This document shows, one piece after another, positions 10,591 through 19,953 of a stretch of 64,000 nucleotides of DNA. Within the stretch, counting starts at the first letter, position 1. Each line of letters begins with the position of its first letter. The notes under the pieces are model-generated. The model had not been told where the DNA came from. It ran no database searches and worked only from the letters and a program-made list of their open reading frames with translations. The position numbers and the translations under genes were made by a program. This DNA comes from Photobacterium damselae (GTDB lineage Bacteria; Pseudomonadota; Gammaproteobacteria; Enterobacterales; Vibrionaceae). Where the stretch lies: the NCBI RefSeq assembly GCF_003026815.1, contig NZ_PYOG01000008.1:1-64000 (forward strand), read 5' to 3'.

Positions 10591-11161
10591 CACGATCCTC
10601 CGGCTTAATAGGAGCAATCAGTAATTCTGGATGTAACAATAACTGACGATAATACTCGCCATGCTGTTGTCGTTGTTGTTCTGGTACTTTACGAGCCCAA
10701 TGCAGAACCAGCGGAGGTAACCAATACATCTGACACAAATCAGCACACAATTGAAACGGTTTTAAAATGTCATCAAGACTGCACTGGTTGTAACCTTGTG
10801 GTGTATACGCTTCTGCTGCTCCACCTGTGGTAATAACAGACAGCCAATACTTACCTTTTGTTGCTATACCATCACCATGGGCAAACCCTTTGCTGAGTAC
10901 GACATCAATCCACTCTTTTAATAGTGCCGGACAAGAATACATATAGAGTGGATGTTGAAAGATAATAATATCGTGCATCTCAACTAATGCGCGTTCTTGG
11001 TGGCAATCAATAAAGAAGTCAGGATAAGCAGCGTAGAGGTCGTGAACGGTGACATGGGGCAGATCGGCAATATGATCAAGCATGACTTGATTGGCCACCG
11101 ACTGTTGGGGATCCGGATGGGCGTAAATGACTAAAATGGTTAATTTTCCCTGATAATCCAT
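10580..11161 (-). CDS. kefG: KefG ancillary flavodoxin-like oxidoreductase
   Basis: KefG/YheR is an NQO-like soluble partner needed for full activity of KefB. The 193-residue protein has the flavodoxin-like fold (LVIYAHPDPQQSVAN at the N terminus, then FQHPLYMYSCPALLKEWIDVVLSKGFAHG and the ITTGG turn). It precedes kefB with an 11-base overlap, as in E. coli. yheS is divergent from it across a 227-base spacer in which I see no further gene. Confidence 0.93.
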   Translation of the reverse strand: MDYQGKLTILVIYAHPDPQQSVANQVMLDHIADLPHVTVHDLYAAYPDFFIDCHQERALVEMHDIIIFQHPLYMYSCPALLKEWIDVVLSKGFAHGDGIATKGKYWLSVITTGGAAEAYTPQGYNQCSLDDILKPFQLCADLCQMYWLPPLVLHWARKVPEQQRQQHGEYYRQLLLHPELLIAPIKPEDRDGQ

Positions 11162-11388
11162 ACTATCCTTATCTGTCTTATCACGTGAACCTCTGTTTCA
11201 TCATACAGAATTGTTACTAAATTTGATCAACTTATTAGCAATTAATTGGGTCTCTCACCAATAAACTTCTATTAAATTAACGAAATTAAGCCAGAACAAG
11301 AGGGAAATTTCGCCTGTTGCGGCGGTTTACGGTAGACTGCGAACAGTTTGTGTAAATTTCAGTGGAGCGGGTCTCTCCGGCACTATTC

Positions 11389-13317
11389 ATGATTACCTTT
11401 TCAGATATGCAATTGCTGCGTGGCGGCAAAATTCTATTAGATAATGCAACAGCCACCATTCACCCAGGCGATAAAGTCGGCCTTGTGGGTAAAAATGGCT
11501 GCGGTAAATCTACCCTATTTGCGTTATTAAAAGATGAGCTGACACTCGATGCAGGCAACTGCCAATTTCCAAATAACTGGGAAATGGCATGGGTTGCTCA
11601 GGAAACACCAGCACTTGAACGCGCTGCGATTGAATACGTTATTGATGGCGATCGTGAATATCGAGATCTTGAGCGTCAACTGCAACACGCAGAAGAAGCT
11701 GGCAATGGTACTAAAGTCGCAGAACTTCACGGTAAACTCGACGCCATTGGTGGTTACAGTATTCGAGCACGAGCGGCAGAGCTTCTTGATGGCTTGGGCT
11801 TCTCTCAACAGCAGATGGAGTGGAACCTAACTCAGTTTAGTGGTGGTTGGCGTATGCGCTTGAACCTAGCCCAAGCACTAATCTGTCGTTCTGATCTTTT
11901 GCTGCTAGATGAACCGACCAACCACTTAGACTTAGATGCAGTAATGTGGTTAGAAAAGTGGCTGCAAAGCTATCGTGGCACACTAGTACTGATTTCCCAT
12001 GACCGTGACTTTTTAGACCCAATTGTTAACCGTATTATTCATATTGAAAACCAAACTATGAATCCTTATACGGGTAACTACTCTTCGTTTGAAAACCAGC
12101 GCGCCGAAAAGCTAGTTTTGCAACAAGCGATGTTCCAGCGCCAACAGAAACAAATGGCGCACATGCAGTCATACATCGACCGCTTCCGCTATAAAGCCAG
12201 TAAAGCGCGTCAAGCTCAGAGTCGAATTAAAGCTCTTGAACGAATGGAAAAAGTTTTACCGGCGCAATTTGATAACCCATTTACTTTTGAGTTTAGAGAG
12301 CCTGCATCGCTACCTAACCCTATCTTAATGATGGATCATGTTTGTGCTGGTTATGGTGATAATGTCATTCTAGATAAAATTCGCCTTAACTTAGTCCCTG
12401 GTAGTCGTATTGGTCTGCTAGGTCGTAATGGCGCGGGTAAATCAACCTTAATCAAGATGCTAGCAGGAGAGCTCCCAGCCCTTGCCGGTGAAATGCGCTA
12501 TTCACAAGGGGTTAAAATTGGTTACTTTGCCCAGCACCAACTTGAAACCCTCTATCTAGATGATAGTCCACTCCAGCACATGGTACGTTTAGCGCCCGAA
12601 GCAACCGAGCAACAACTGCGTGATTATCTAGGTAGCTTTGGTTTTAACGGGGATAAGGCACTGGAAAAAGTGGGGCCATTCTCTGGTGGTGAAAAAGCAC
12701 GTTTGGTACTTGCGCTTATCGTGTGGCAAAAACCAAACTTATTGCTACTCGATGAACCGACTAACCACTTAGATTTAGATATGCGACAAGCTTTGACCAT
12801 GGCGCTACAAACCTTTGAAGGTGCAATGGTTATTGTCAGTCACGACCGTTATCTACTACGAGCCACAACCGATGACTTGTATTTGGTACATGATCATCAA
12901 GTGGTGCCTTTTGATGGTGACCTACACGATTACCATAAGTGGTTAACTGAACAACAACGTATTGAGCGTCGTGAACTTCAAGGTAATAAGGAAGGCGATG
13001 AAGTTAAAGAACACAGCGCCGCTAACCGTAAAGAGCAAAAACGTCTTGAAGCAGAGTTTCGTAAACAAACGGCACCACTGCGCAAAGAAATTGAGAAGCT
13101 AGATAAAAAAATAGAAAAACTGTCGCAAATTATCAGTGAGGCAGAAACCGAACTTTCTGATCCAAGTATCTATAATGCGGAAAACAAAGTGCGTTTAGCC
13201 GAACAATTGAAGCGTCAAGGCGATGCCAAAAGTGAGCTAGATGATGTGGAAATGGATTGGATGGATCGCCAAGAACAACTCGAAGCGATGGAAGCTGAAT
13301 TTCGTGGTGAAAGTTAG
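11389..13317 (+). CDS. yheS: ABC-F family ATPase YheS
   Basis: A soluble duplicated ATP-binding protein of the ABC-F family, whose members act at the ribosomal E site. The two nucleotide-binding domains have Walker A GKNGCGKST and GRNGAGKST, signatures FSGGWRMR and FSGGEKAR, and LLLLDEPTNHLDLD in both. A charged linker separates them and a Lys/Glu-rich coiled coil occupies the last 110 residues. The product is 642 residues (E. coli YheS 637). I start at ATG 11389 (MITFSDMQLLRGG); a GTG at 11362 is possible but less likely. Confidence 0.94.
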   Translation: MITFSDMQLLRGGKILLDNATATIHPGDKVGLVGKNGCGKSTLFALLKDELTLDAGNCQFPNNWEMAWVAQETPALERAAIEYVIDGDREYRDLERQLQHAEEAGNGTKVAELHGKLDAIGGYSIRARAAELLDGLGFSQQQMEWNLTQFSGGWRMRLNLAQALICRSDLLLLDEPTNHLDLDAVMWLEKWLQSYRGTLVLISHDRDFLDPIVNRIIHIENQTMNPYTGNYSSFENQRAEKLVLQQAMFQRQQKQMAHMQSYIDRFRYKASKARQAQSRIKALERMEKVLPAQFDNPFTFEFREPASLPNPILMMDHVCAGYGDNVILDKIRLNLVPGSRIGLLGRNGAGKSTLIKMLAGELPALAGEMRYSQGVKIGYFAQHQLETLYLDDSPLQHMVRLAPEATEQQLRDYLGSFGFNGDKALEKVGPFSGGEKARLVLALIVWQKPNLLLLDEPTNHLDLDMRQALTMALQTFEGAMVIVSHDRYLLRATTDDLYLVHDHQVVPFDGDLHDYHKWLTEQQRIERRELQGNKEGDEVKEHSAANRKEQKRLEAEFRKQTAPLRKEIEKLDKKIEKLSQIISEAETELSDPSIYNAENKVRLAEQLKRQGDAKSELDDVEMDWMDRQEQLEAMEAEFRGES

Positions 13318-13346
13318 ACCATAACATCTACCAACAAAACAACATC

Positions 13347-13376
13347 ATGCCCAGGATACTTTCTTGGGCATTTTTA
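13347..13376 (+). terminator. yheS terminator
   Basis: ATGCCCA (13347-13353) pairs with TGGGCAT (13365-13371), followed by TTTTT. It lies about 30 bases after the yheS stop. Confidence 0.8.
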
Positions 13377-13468
13377 TGCCAATCTGACAATTCCTTTGTG
13401 CAATAGATTAAGCTGTGGGTCATCTTCACGTGCTATCATTAGCTCGTCGAAATCAAGGATAAGATTTA

Positions 13469-14464
13469 ATGATGACATTTACACCCGCCTTTGGCCTTGC
13501 TAATCCACACCTGCAAACCTTATTGCCACGGTTTATCCATCGCAACCCCCAATTCACACCAGAGATGGAACGTATTGAGACTCCTGATGATGATTTTCTG
13601 GATATCGCATGGACAGAGTCGCCCCATAATATAACTCCCGATAAGCCCATTTTAGTGTTATTTCATGGTTTAGAAGGCAGTATTCGCAGCCCATACGCCC
13701 ATGGTTTATTGCATGTAGCGAAACGCTATGGTTGGCTTGGGGTGATGATGCATTTTCGCGGCTGCAGCCATGAACTTAATCGCCAAGACCGTTTTTACCA
13801 CTCAGGGGAAACGGAAGACGCCCACTTTTTTATTCAACATCTAAAGCGCCGTTTTCCAAACCAACCTCTGCTTGCTGTTGGCATTTCTCTGGGCGGAAAT
13901 ATGCTAGTAAATTATCTGGCTCAAACTGGGGGAAATAGTGGTATTACCGCCGCTCAAGTAGTCTCCGCGCCTCTGCAATTACAAGCATGCGCTGGCAGAA
14001 TTGAGCAAGGATTTTCTAAGGTCTATCGCAGCTATCTGTTAGGATCATTAAAAAAGCGTCTTATCGGAAAAATTGAACGTGGTGGCAATACAATGCCAGT
14101 TACTAAGCAGCAAGCCGAACAGATAACTTCACTGCGCCAATTTGATGATTTGGTCACGGCCCCCCTTCATGGGTTCCAGAATGCCGATGATTACTACCAA
14201 CAGTGCAGTGGCATGCAATATCTTGCTCAAGTATCAACACCACTGAGGCTCATCCATGCGAAAGACGATCCTTTTATGACCGATGAGGTGATTCCAACCA
14301 TGTCATTACCACCGCATATTGAATACACCTTATATCAACACGGTGGTCATGTTGGTTTTGTTACAGGCAGTCTCTTAAAACCTAAAATGTGGTTAGAAAA
14401 AACAATTCCAGTCTGGTTTACGGAACAATTAGCCTTAAACAAACAATCATCGCATGGTAGTTAG
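13469..14464 (+). CDS. yheT: YheT-family alpha/beta hydrolase
   Basis: A 331-residue serine hydrolase of the AB hydrolase superfamily (YheT/ABHD1-3-like). It shows FHGLEGSIRSPYAHG (oxyanion region), the nucleophile elbow GISLGGNML, KDDPF with the acidic residue, and the catalytic His in QHGGHVGFV. Start MMTFTPAFGLANPHLQTL is the family start. It heads a yheT-yheU-prkB run, 46 bases before yheU. The substrate is unknown. Confidence 0.92.
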   Translation: MMTFTPAFGLANPHLQTLLPRFIHRNPQFTPEMERIETPDDDFLDIAWTESPHNITPDKPILVLFHGLEGSIRSPYAHGLLHVAKRYGWLGVMMHFRGCSHELNRQDRFYHSGETEDAHFFIQHLKRRFPNQPLLAVGISLGGNMLVNYLAQTGGNSGITAAQVVSAPLQLQACAGRIEQGFSKVYRSYLLGSLKKRLIGKIERGGNTMPVTKQQAEQITSLRQFDDLVTAPLHGFQNADDYYQQCSGMQYLAQVSTPLRLIHAKDDPFMTDEVIPTMSLPPHIEYTLYQHGGHVGFVTGSLLKPKMWLEKTIPVWFTEQLALNKQSSHGS

Positions 14465-14510
14465 GTTTAATACTATAATCTGCCAATGTTTTCTTTAGTG
14501 GCAAGTTATA

Positions 14511-14726
14511 ATGATTATTCCTTGGCAACAAATTGATAGTGAGACACTCACCAACTTGATTGAACATTTTGTTCTGCGAGAAGGAACCGACTATGGCGAA
14601 CAAGAGTTAAGCCTTGCAGATAAAGTAGCTCATGTTCGTCAACAATTAGAACATGGTGAAGCGGTCATTGTTTTTTCTGAACTTCATGAGACTGTTGATA
14701 TTAAATTGCGCTCTCAACTTTGCTAA
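14511..14726 (+). CDS. yheU: YheU family protein
   Basis: A 71-residue conserved small protein beginning [20 protein letters not shown] with the family motif [17 protein letters not shown]. Its function is unknown. It follows yheT by 46 bases and precedes prkB by 132 bases, the same order as in enterobacteria. Confidence 0.93.
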   Translation: MIIPWQQIDSETLTNLIEHFVLREGTDYGEQELSLADKVAHVRQQLEHGEAVIVFSELHETVDIKLRSQLC

Positions 14727-14792
14727 TAGCGAAGATAAATTTCTTCTGTTATATGCGTGCTGTGGCAAATTGCAGCGAAAAAAACGCCCTCT

Positions 14793-14858
14793 CCTTGCAT
14801 ATTCCTTAACATGTTGTTAATAAATAGCCAACTATAGCAAAGGATATGCAGGGATCTT
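14793..14858 (+). promoter_or_regulatory. Stem that could cover the prkB ribosome binding site
   Basis: CCTTGCATATTCCTT (14793-14807) is complementary to AAGGATATGCAGGG (14840-14853): 14 pairs with one bulged T and one G-U. The 3' arm contains part of the GCAGGGA ribosome site of prkB, whose ATG is at 14859. If formed in the mRNA it would limit initiation. Regulation is inferred from structure alone. Confidence 0.4.
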
Positions 14859-15728
14859 ATGTCAGCCAAACATCCCATTATCGCTGTCACTGGTTCATCA
14901 GGAGCCGGTACGACAACGACTTCAGAAGCGTTTCGTAAAATGTTTAATATGATGAACATTAAAGCGGCATGGCTTGAGGGTGATAGCTTTCACCGTTTCA
15001 CCCGTCCTGAAATGGATGTCGAAATCCGTAAAGCAAAAGAACAAGGTCGACATATCAGTTATTTTGGACCCCAAGCCAACGACTTTCCCCTGCTTGAACA
15101 ATTTTTTAAGCAGTATGGCGAAGATGGTTCAGGGGAGTATCGTCGTTATCTTCATACCTTTGATGAGGCGGTCCCTTATAATCAAATGCCCGGAACGTTC
15201 ACCCCTAAACAACAACTGGCAGAGAACACAGATCTCCTGTTTTACGAAGGGTTACATGGTGGTGTGGTTGACGGTGATATCAATGTTGCTCAGCATGTGG
15301 ATCTGCTGATCGGCATGGTGCCCATTGTAAACTTAGAATGGATTCAAAAAATTGTCCGTGACACCCGAGATCGCGGTCATTCACGAGAAGCGGTCACAGA
15401 ATCTATCGTTCGTTCTATGGATGATTATCTCAACTATATCACCCCTCAGTTTTCTCGAACCCATATCAACTTTCAACGAGTCCCTACGGTTGATACCTCA
15501 AACCCAATTAGCGCCAAAGGCATACCAACACTCGATGAAAGCTTTGTTGTAATTCGTTTCCGCGGGCTAAAAAATGTCGATTTTCCCTATTTACTGGCAA
15601 TGATCCAAGGTGCCTTTATGTCTCGCCATAACACCTTAGTTGTACCTGGCGGTAAAATGGGATTTGCGATGGAATTGATCATGCGACCACTATTACAGCA
15701 GTTGATCGAAAAAGGGAAAATAGGCTAA
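14859..15728 (+). CDS. prkB: Phosphoribulokinase-like protein PrkB
   Basis: A 289-residue P-loop kinase of the phosphoribulokinase/uridine kinase family, starting MSAKHPIIAVTGSSGAGTTT with the Walker A motif GSSGAGTT. It matches the E. coli protein long called PrkB (YhfP) in length and position before the OsmC-family gene and crp. The organism shows no Calvin cycle here, so the true substrate is uncertain. The leader may form a stem over its ribosome site. Confidence 0.93.
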   Translation: MSAKHPIIAVTGSSGAGTTTTSEAFRKMFNMMNIKAAWLEGDSFHRFTRPEMDVEIRKAKEQGRHISYFGPQANDFPLLEQFFKQYGEDGSGEYRRYLHTFDEAVPYNQMPGTFTPKQQLAENTDLLFYEGLHGGVVDGDINVAQHVDLLIGMVPIVNLEWIQKIVRDTRDRGHSREAVTESIVRSMDDYLNYITPQFSRTHINFQRVPTVDTSNPISAKGIPTLDESFVVIRFRGLKNVDFPYLLAMIQGAFMSRHNTLVVPGGKMGFAMELIMRPLLQQLIEKGKIG

Positions 15729-15737
15729 AGAAAACCA

Positions 15738-15764
15738 TATGGCGAGATAAAGATTCTCGCCATA
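15738..15764. terminator. Hairpin between convergent prkB and yhfA
   Basis: TATGGCGAG (15738-15746) pairs with CTCGCCATA (15756-15764). It lies between two convergent stops, so it may act on both, but neither side has a strong T run. Confidence 0.5.
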
Positions 15765-15777
15765 ATTATAAGAAAGC

Positions 15778-16182
15778 TTATACAGCAACCACTTGATAGG
15801 AGTGCGTCAACTCAACGCCTTTACCTAGCATCAAGCAGACAGAGCAGTATTTTTCTAGAGAGTTAGCCACCGTTTGAGCAACTAATGCTTCATCAAGATC
15901 AACGCCTGTCACCACAAAATGTAAGTTAGCTTGTGTAAAAAGACGAGGCGCTTGTTCACGACGGGTCGCTGAAACTTGAGCCTCACAAGCTGTAATTTTT
16001 TGTCCTGCCGATTTTAATCCCTCAACCACATCAACAGAACTGCAACCACCTGCTGCCATTAAGACTAATTCCATTGGACTTGGCGCCTTATCACCACCAT
16101 TACCATCCATCACAACACTATGGCCTGAGCTTGATTGACCTAAGAACGTCATCCCTTCAACCCATTTCACTCGTGACTGCAT
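15778..16182 (-). CDS. yhfA: OsmC-family redox protein YhfA
   Basis: A 134-residue OsmC/Ohr-superfamily protein. The start MQSRVKWVEGMTFLG at 16182 matches E. coli YhfA and has GGAG 7 bases upstream. The two OsmC cysteines are in MAAGGCSSVDV and KYCSVCLML, which fits a thiol peroxidase-like fold, although YhfA's own function is not established. It is divergent from crp across a 386-base spacer. Confidence 0.93.
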   Translation of the reverse strand: MQSRVKWVEGMTFLGQSSSGHSVVMDGNGGDKAPSPMELVLMAAGGCSSVDVVEGLKSAGQKITACEAQVSATRREQAPRLFTQANLHFVVTGVDLDEALVAQTVANSLEKYCSVCLMLGKGVELTHSYQVVAV

Positions 16183-16358
16183 CTTTGACTCCATTTTCAG
16201 ACAGAATATACGTTTTAAACCTCATTCTTGATGATAAAACAGCAGGTGTAAACCTCTAAATTTAAGCCAACATCGCAAAATGAAGTATGACTTGTAGCAC
16301 ACTTTCAGCCAAACTTTTGTGATGAAATATTAAGCAATTTATAATTAACTGCTAACGG

Positions 16359-16374
16359 TGTGATCATGTGCACA
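16359..16374. promoter_or_regulatory. Candidate CRP operator upstream of crp
   Basis: TGTGA-TCATGT-GCACA matches the consensus TGTGA-N6-TCACA in 9 of 10 fixed positions. It lies about 195 bases before the crp start and about 180 before yhfA. CRP autoregulation through such sites is known in E. coli; the binding here is predicted. Confidence 0.5.
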
Positions 16375-16530
16375 CTTATGAGTACAAAATGAGCGACTCC
16401 GTTAGATTAATATCAAGAAAAACCCAAAGAAAAAGGATACACTCTGTAACTATTCAAAGAAGCTTGCAAATTGCAGCGATATGAATACCCTGTCAACGAG
16501 TAGTCCTTTGGCCCTTAGACTTAAAAGGAA

Positions 16531-16560
16531 TGCGTTGTTAGGCAACAAATGCAGAGGAAG
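16531..16560 (+). promoter_or_regulatory. Hairpin next to the crp ribosome binding site
   Basis: TGCGTTGTT (16531-16539) can pair with AACAAATGCA (16544-16553) with loop AGGC and one bulge. The AGAGGAAG ribosome site begins at the foot of the stem. It may modulate crp initiation; the evidence is only the pairing. Confidence 0.3.
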
Positions 16561-16568
16561 TTATAAAT

Positions 16569-17201
16569 ATGGTTCCAGGTAAACCTCAAACAGATCCAAC
16601 TCTTGAGTGGTTTCTTTCCCATTGCCACATTCACAAGTACCCGTCAAAGAGCACTTTGATTCACGCGGGCGAGAAAGCAGAAACTCTCTACTACATTGTG
16701 AAAGGTTCTGTTGCGGTGTTAATCAAGGATGAAGAAGGCAAGGAAATGATCCTGTCTTACCTAAACCAAGGTGACTTTATTGGTGAGCTAGGCTTATTTG
16801 AAGAAGGTCAAGAGCGTACTGCATGGGTTCGTGCTAAAACCCCATGTGAAGTTGCAGAGATCTCTTTCAAAAAGTTCCGCCAACTAATTCAAGTGAACCC
16901 AGATATCTTAATGCGTCTTTCAGCGCAAATGGCTCGTCGTCTACAAGTGACTAGCCAAAAAGTGGGTGACCTTGCATTCCTTGACGTAACAGGTCGCATC
17001 GCTCAGACATTGCTAAACTTGGCTAAACAGCCAGATGCAATGACTCACCCAGACGGTATGCAGATTAAGATCACTCGTCAAGAAATCGGCCAAATCGTTG
17101 GTTGTTCTCGTGAAACAGTGGGTCGTATTCTGAAAATGCTAGAAGAGCAGAATCTAATCTCTGCTCACGGTAAGACCATCGTTGTATACGGTACTCGTTA
17201 A
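16569..17201 (+). CDS. crp: cAMP receptor protein
   Basis: The global cAMP-responsive regulator. The 210-residue product has the same length as E. coli CRP. The cyclic-nucleotide domain shows [22 protein letters not shown] (phosphate-binding cassette with Arg and the contact Thr-Ser region). A long dimer helix follows, and then the [27 protein letters not shown] that reads TGTGA. ATG at 16569 follows AGAGGAAG. In vibrios CRP links carbon status to quorum sensing and competence. Confidence 0.98.
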   Translation: MVPGKPQTDPTLEWFLSHCHIHKYPSKSTLIHAGEKAETLYYIVKGSVAVLIKDEEGKEMILSYLNQGDFIGELGLFEEGQERTAWVRAKTPCEVAEISFKKFRQLIQVNPDILMRLSAQMARRLQVTSQKVGDLAFLDVTGRIAQTLLNLAKQPDAMTHPDGMQIKITRQEIGQIVGCSRETVGRILKMLEEQNLISAHGKTIVVYGTR

Positions 17202-17221
17202 GCTTTATAGCTCACGAGATA

Positions 17222-17258
17222 CAAAAAAAACCGCATATTCTACTATGCGGTTTTTTTG
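17222..17258 (+). terminator. crp terminator
   Basis: AAAAAAACCGCATA (17224-17237) pairs with TATGCGGTTTTTTT (17244-17257) around TTCTAC. Strong intrinsic terminator about 20 bases after the crp stop. Confidence 0.9.
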
Positions 17259-17358
17259 TGCCTAAATAGCCACCACTGTCACAGACTCTTCACTTGCAGC
17301 AAAGAAAAGTTTTGCTACAGTTAATGCGAACCAATAATTTAAGCATTGAGTGTGATAT

Positions 17359-17541
17359 ATGGATATTGAACGCTTCACCGACCATGGACAGAGTCCGGCA
17401 ACCGCCATCATTATGGATCTTCCTGCTACTGTAGAAATGACAGGATTTACTTCCCGTCGCTATCTTCTCTCTCAGCAACCGCCGCAAGCTCGATCATTTA
17501 GCGAAGAAACGCCTTATTGGGCAACCCCTCTTGAACGCTAA
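17359..17541 (+). CDS. Small hypothetical protein downstream of crp
   Basis: A 60-codon open frame beginning MDIERFTDHGQSPATAIIMD and ending YWATPLER. I do not recognise a family. Codon choice resembles the neighbouring genes (for example CGC, CTT, GAA, ACC), which favours a real gene. The ribosome site is poor (TTGAGTG about 10 bases upstream). It has no membrane segment or signal peptide, and is Pro/Gln-rich around residues 38-48. It stands alone between the crp terminator and a strong hairpin at 17563-17601. Confidence 0.5.
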   Translation: MDIERFTDHGQSPATAIIMDLPATVEMTGFTSRRYLLSQQPPQARSFSEETPYWATPLER

Positions 17542-17562
17542 TATTAATTAACTTCAGTCTAA

Positions 17563-17601
17563 ATGATTTAGGTACGGAAAACGCCTCCGCACCTAAATCA
17601 T
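17563..17601. repeat. Long hairpin between the small ORF and the DUF1338 gene
   Basis: ATGATTTAGGT-A-CGGA (17563-17578) and TCCG-C-ACCTAAATCAT (17586-17601) form 15 of 16 pairs around AAACGCC. It lies between convergent genes and could stop both transcripts, but there is no U run on either side. It might instead be a dispersed repeat or RNA stabiliser. Confidence 0.6.
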
Positions 17602-17642
17602 ACTCAGTCGTCCAAATACTACCAACCTAAGCTAATACCTCA

Positions 17643-18449
17643 TCAATTCTCATTATTTTGGTAAGTGCTTTCAAAAATACGATTGGCTGAAGCTTCTACA
17701 AACCCAGAAAAGAGATCGCCATTTGCCATTGGGTATCGTTTAGCAAACTCATAAAAACCACCCGGTATTAGCTGCTTCCCATCGCTAAACTCCACCATAA
17801 CTTTATCTGCCATGGTTGAAGATTGCTCCAACATTAATGCAGCACTACCTTTTACTGCGCCACCAGCTTGGTTAATCGCAAAACCATTGTGAGTCAGATA
17901 ATGATTCACTTCCGCCACTTCAGTAAATTGCTCCAGTGGATTAATACTGACGGTAAAATGATTAGCGCCAAAACCATGGGCCGCCACCCAAGCTGCATAT
18001 TCACTCTCTTGAGCTAGCATTTGATATTCTTGATAACTCAACGTCCACGGTCTTCCTTGGGATAAAAACATTGAGTTAGAAAAATAGCCATGGGGAACTT
18101 GGTCTAACAGTTTGCGTACCAACAGTTGTAATTGGCTAGAACACTGCCCTAACTGGAGCTCACTAATAAAAACCTTGGGCAAAACTGGATTTGGATGTTC
18201 AAAGTGCTCAGCATACAGTTTCTTTTCCTCAAACTTATACTGACCTTTTGGCTCATATCCTACCGCGATAAAAGCAGCAGCTACCCGATCTAACCCGCAA
18301 CGAGGCAAGTTATAGGTGCGCAAAGCAATATGATCGTTCATCAGAGGATCATCTTCTGTCAGCAACTGCTGAACCTTCTCCGCAGAAGGACATAACCGGG
18401 TAATGTAATCTTGCCACAACTGGGAAAATAACAATTGGGCTCGCTCCAT
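17643..18449 (-). CDS. DUF1338 family protein (2-oxoadipate dioxygenase/decarboxylase-like)
   Basis: A 268-residue protein of the DUF1338 family. Characterised members (HglS) are Fe(II) enzymes that convert 2-oxoadipate to 2-hydroxyglutarate in lysine catabolism. The likely metal ligands are present: His40 (NDHIALRTY), His164 (ANHFTVSINPL) and Glu234 (GGFYEFAKR). It follows astD by 30 bases at the end of the argD-astA-astD run, so a role in amino-acid catabolism is likely. The exact substrate here is unknown; it is shorter than HglS itself. Confidence 0.85.
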   Translation of the reverse strand: MERAQLLFSQLWQDYITRLCPSAEKVQQLLTEDDPLMNDHIALRTYNLPRCGLDRVAAAFIAVGYEPKGQYKFEEKKLYAEHFEHPNPVLPKVFISELQLGQCSSQLQLLVRKLLDQVPHGYFSNSMFLSQGRPWTLSYQEYQMLAQESEYAAWVAAHGFGANHFTVSINPLEQFTEVAEVNHYLTHNGFAINQAGGAVKGSAALMLEQSSTMADKVMVEFSDGKQLIPGGFYEFAKRYPMANGDLFSGFVEASANRIFESTYQNNEN

Positions 18450-18479
18450 ATCGACTCCTTGATATCACTTGGATTCTAT

Positions 18480-19943
18480 TTAAGGTAGCACAATTCCGGG
18501 AAGTAACTGCTCAGGCAATTCGACATCATCCCCTTCAACGGAGGCCATCGGGTAGGCGCAATAATCCGCGGCATAATATGCACTTGGACGTAAATTGCCG
18601 GATGCGCCAAGCCCACCAAATGGAGCACTGCCACTGGCTCCGGTTAATGGTCGATTACGATTAACAATACCGGCTCGAATATTGGCAACAAAGTAGTCCC
18701 ACTGCCCATCATCCAGTGAAATCAATCCAGCAGATAAGCCATATCGAGTTTGATTGGCCAATTCGACCGCTTGCTCAAAACTGCTGTAGCGAATCACTTG
18801 CAGTAAAGGGCCAAAGTACTCTTCATCTGGAAGCGTAACTAACTTAGTTACATCCAAAATAGCAGGGGTAATAATGGCCCCTTTTCCTCGCTTAGCCGCT
18901 AGGAGTACCTCAGCACCTAACGTGGCTAAATATGCTTGAGCCGATAGTATTTTATCTGCAGCCCCACTTGATATTTGCGGCCCCATAAAAGGTTGCTCAG
19001 CGGAAAATGGGTCACCAACATGCAGTTGTTGGGTCACATTAACCAGTTGTTCAAGTAAAGCATCACCTTTATCACCAATAGGGAGATACAGCCGACGGGC
19101 ACAAGTACAACGCTGACCTGCACTCAAAAATGCTGACTGCACTATGGTATAAACGGTTGCATTAATATCATCACTGCACAAGTCAGTTACAATCAGAGGG
19201 TTATTTCCGCCCATCTCCAAGGCAAGCATTTTCTCTGGTTGTCCCGCCAATTGCTGATGAAGTAAATGGCCCGTTTGCGCACTACCTGTAAAAAGTAACC
19301 CATCAATCAGTGGAGATTGGGCTAGAGCTTCTCCTGTTGCTCGGCCACCTTGAACTAAGTTAATTACGCCATCAGGTAATCCGGCTTGCTGCCATAATTT
19401 CATTGTGACTTCTGCGGTTTTTGGCGTCAGATCTGAAGGTTTAAATACCACCGTATTGCCAGCTAAAAGTGCGGGAATAATGTGACCGTTAGGCAGATGA
19501 CCGGGGAAATTATAAGGCCCAAACACCGCCATAACACCGAGAGGCCGGTGGCGTAACACCATAGTGTTGTTCCCTTGTTGTTGCCGTGAAAGCCCCGTTC
19601 TCTCTTGATAAGCTCGTACCGAAATGGCCGCCTTCCCCACCATTGCACTGACTTCAGTTTTGGTTTCCCATAACGGCTTACCGGTTTCTTCAGCTATGGT
19701 GTACGCGAGCTGCTCTTGATGTTCGGTAATCAATTGAGCAAAGCGTTCAACATAAGCTCGTCGCTCAGAAAAGTCTCGGTTACGCCATGTTAACCAAGCA
19801 ACCCTTGCCGCTTCAATGGCTTGATGAACTTGCTCGTAAGTAGCTTCATTTCCTTGCCATATTGCTTGTTCAGTATAAGGATTGAGAGAAATATGAGTCT
19901 CTCCCTGCCCTGCTATCCATTGTCCTGCAATCCATTGACTCAT
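18480..19943 (-). CDS. astD: N-succinylglutamate 5-semialdehyde dehydrogenase
   Basis: An NAD-dependent aldehyde dehydrogenase of the arginine succinyltransferase (AST) pathway, oxidising N-succinylglutamate semialdehyde to N-succinylglutamate. The 487-residue protein has Glu243 in LEMGGNNP and the catalytic Cys279 in GQRCTCARR, with the AstD-type N terminus [15 protein letters not shown]. It lies 10 bases after astA and 30 before the DUF1338 gene. Confidence 0.94.
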   Translation of the reverse strand: MSQWIAGQWIAGQGETHISLNPYTEQAIWQGNEATYEQVHQAIEAARVAWLTWRNRDFSERRAYVERFAQLITEHQEQLAYTIAEETGKPLWETKTEVSAMVGKAAISVRAYQERTGLSRQQQGNNTMVLRHRPLGVMAVFGPYNFPGHLPNGHIIPALLAGNTVVFKPSDLTPKTAEVTMKLWQQAGLPDGVINLVQGGRATGEALAQSPLIDGLLFTGSAQTGHLLHQQLAGQPEKMLALEMGGNNPLIVTDLCSDDINATVYTIVQSAFLSAGQRCTCARRLYLPIGDKGDALLEQLVNVTQQLHVGDPFSAEQPFMGPQISSGAADKILSAQAYLATLGAEVLLAAKRGKGAIITPAILDVTKLVTLPDEEYFGPLLQVIRYSSFEQAVELANQTRYGLSAGLISLDDGQWDYFVANIRAGIVNRNRPLTGASGSAPFGGLGASGNLRPSAYYAADYCAYPMASVEGDDVELPEQLLPGIVLP

Positions 19944-19953
19944 TGTCGCCTCC

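Noticed and set aside
16481..16582. A 33-codon frame starting upstream of crp and overlapping its start codon
   Set aside because: No ribosome binding site and no protein-like composition; more likely chance in the leader.
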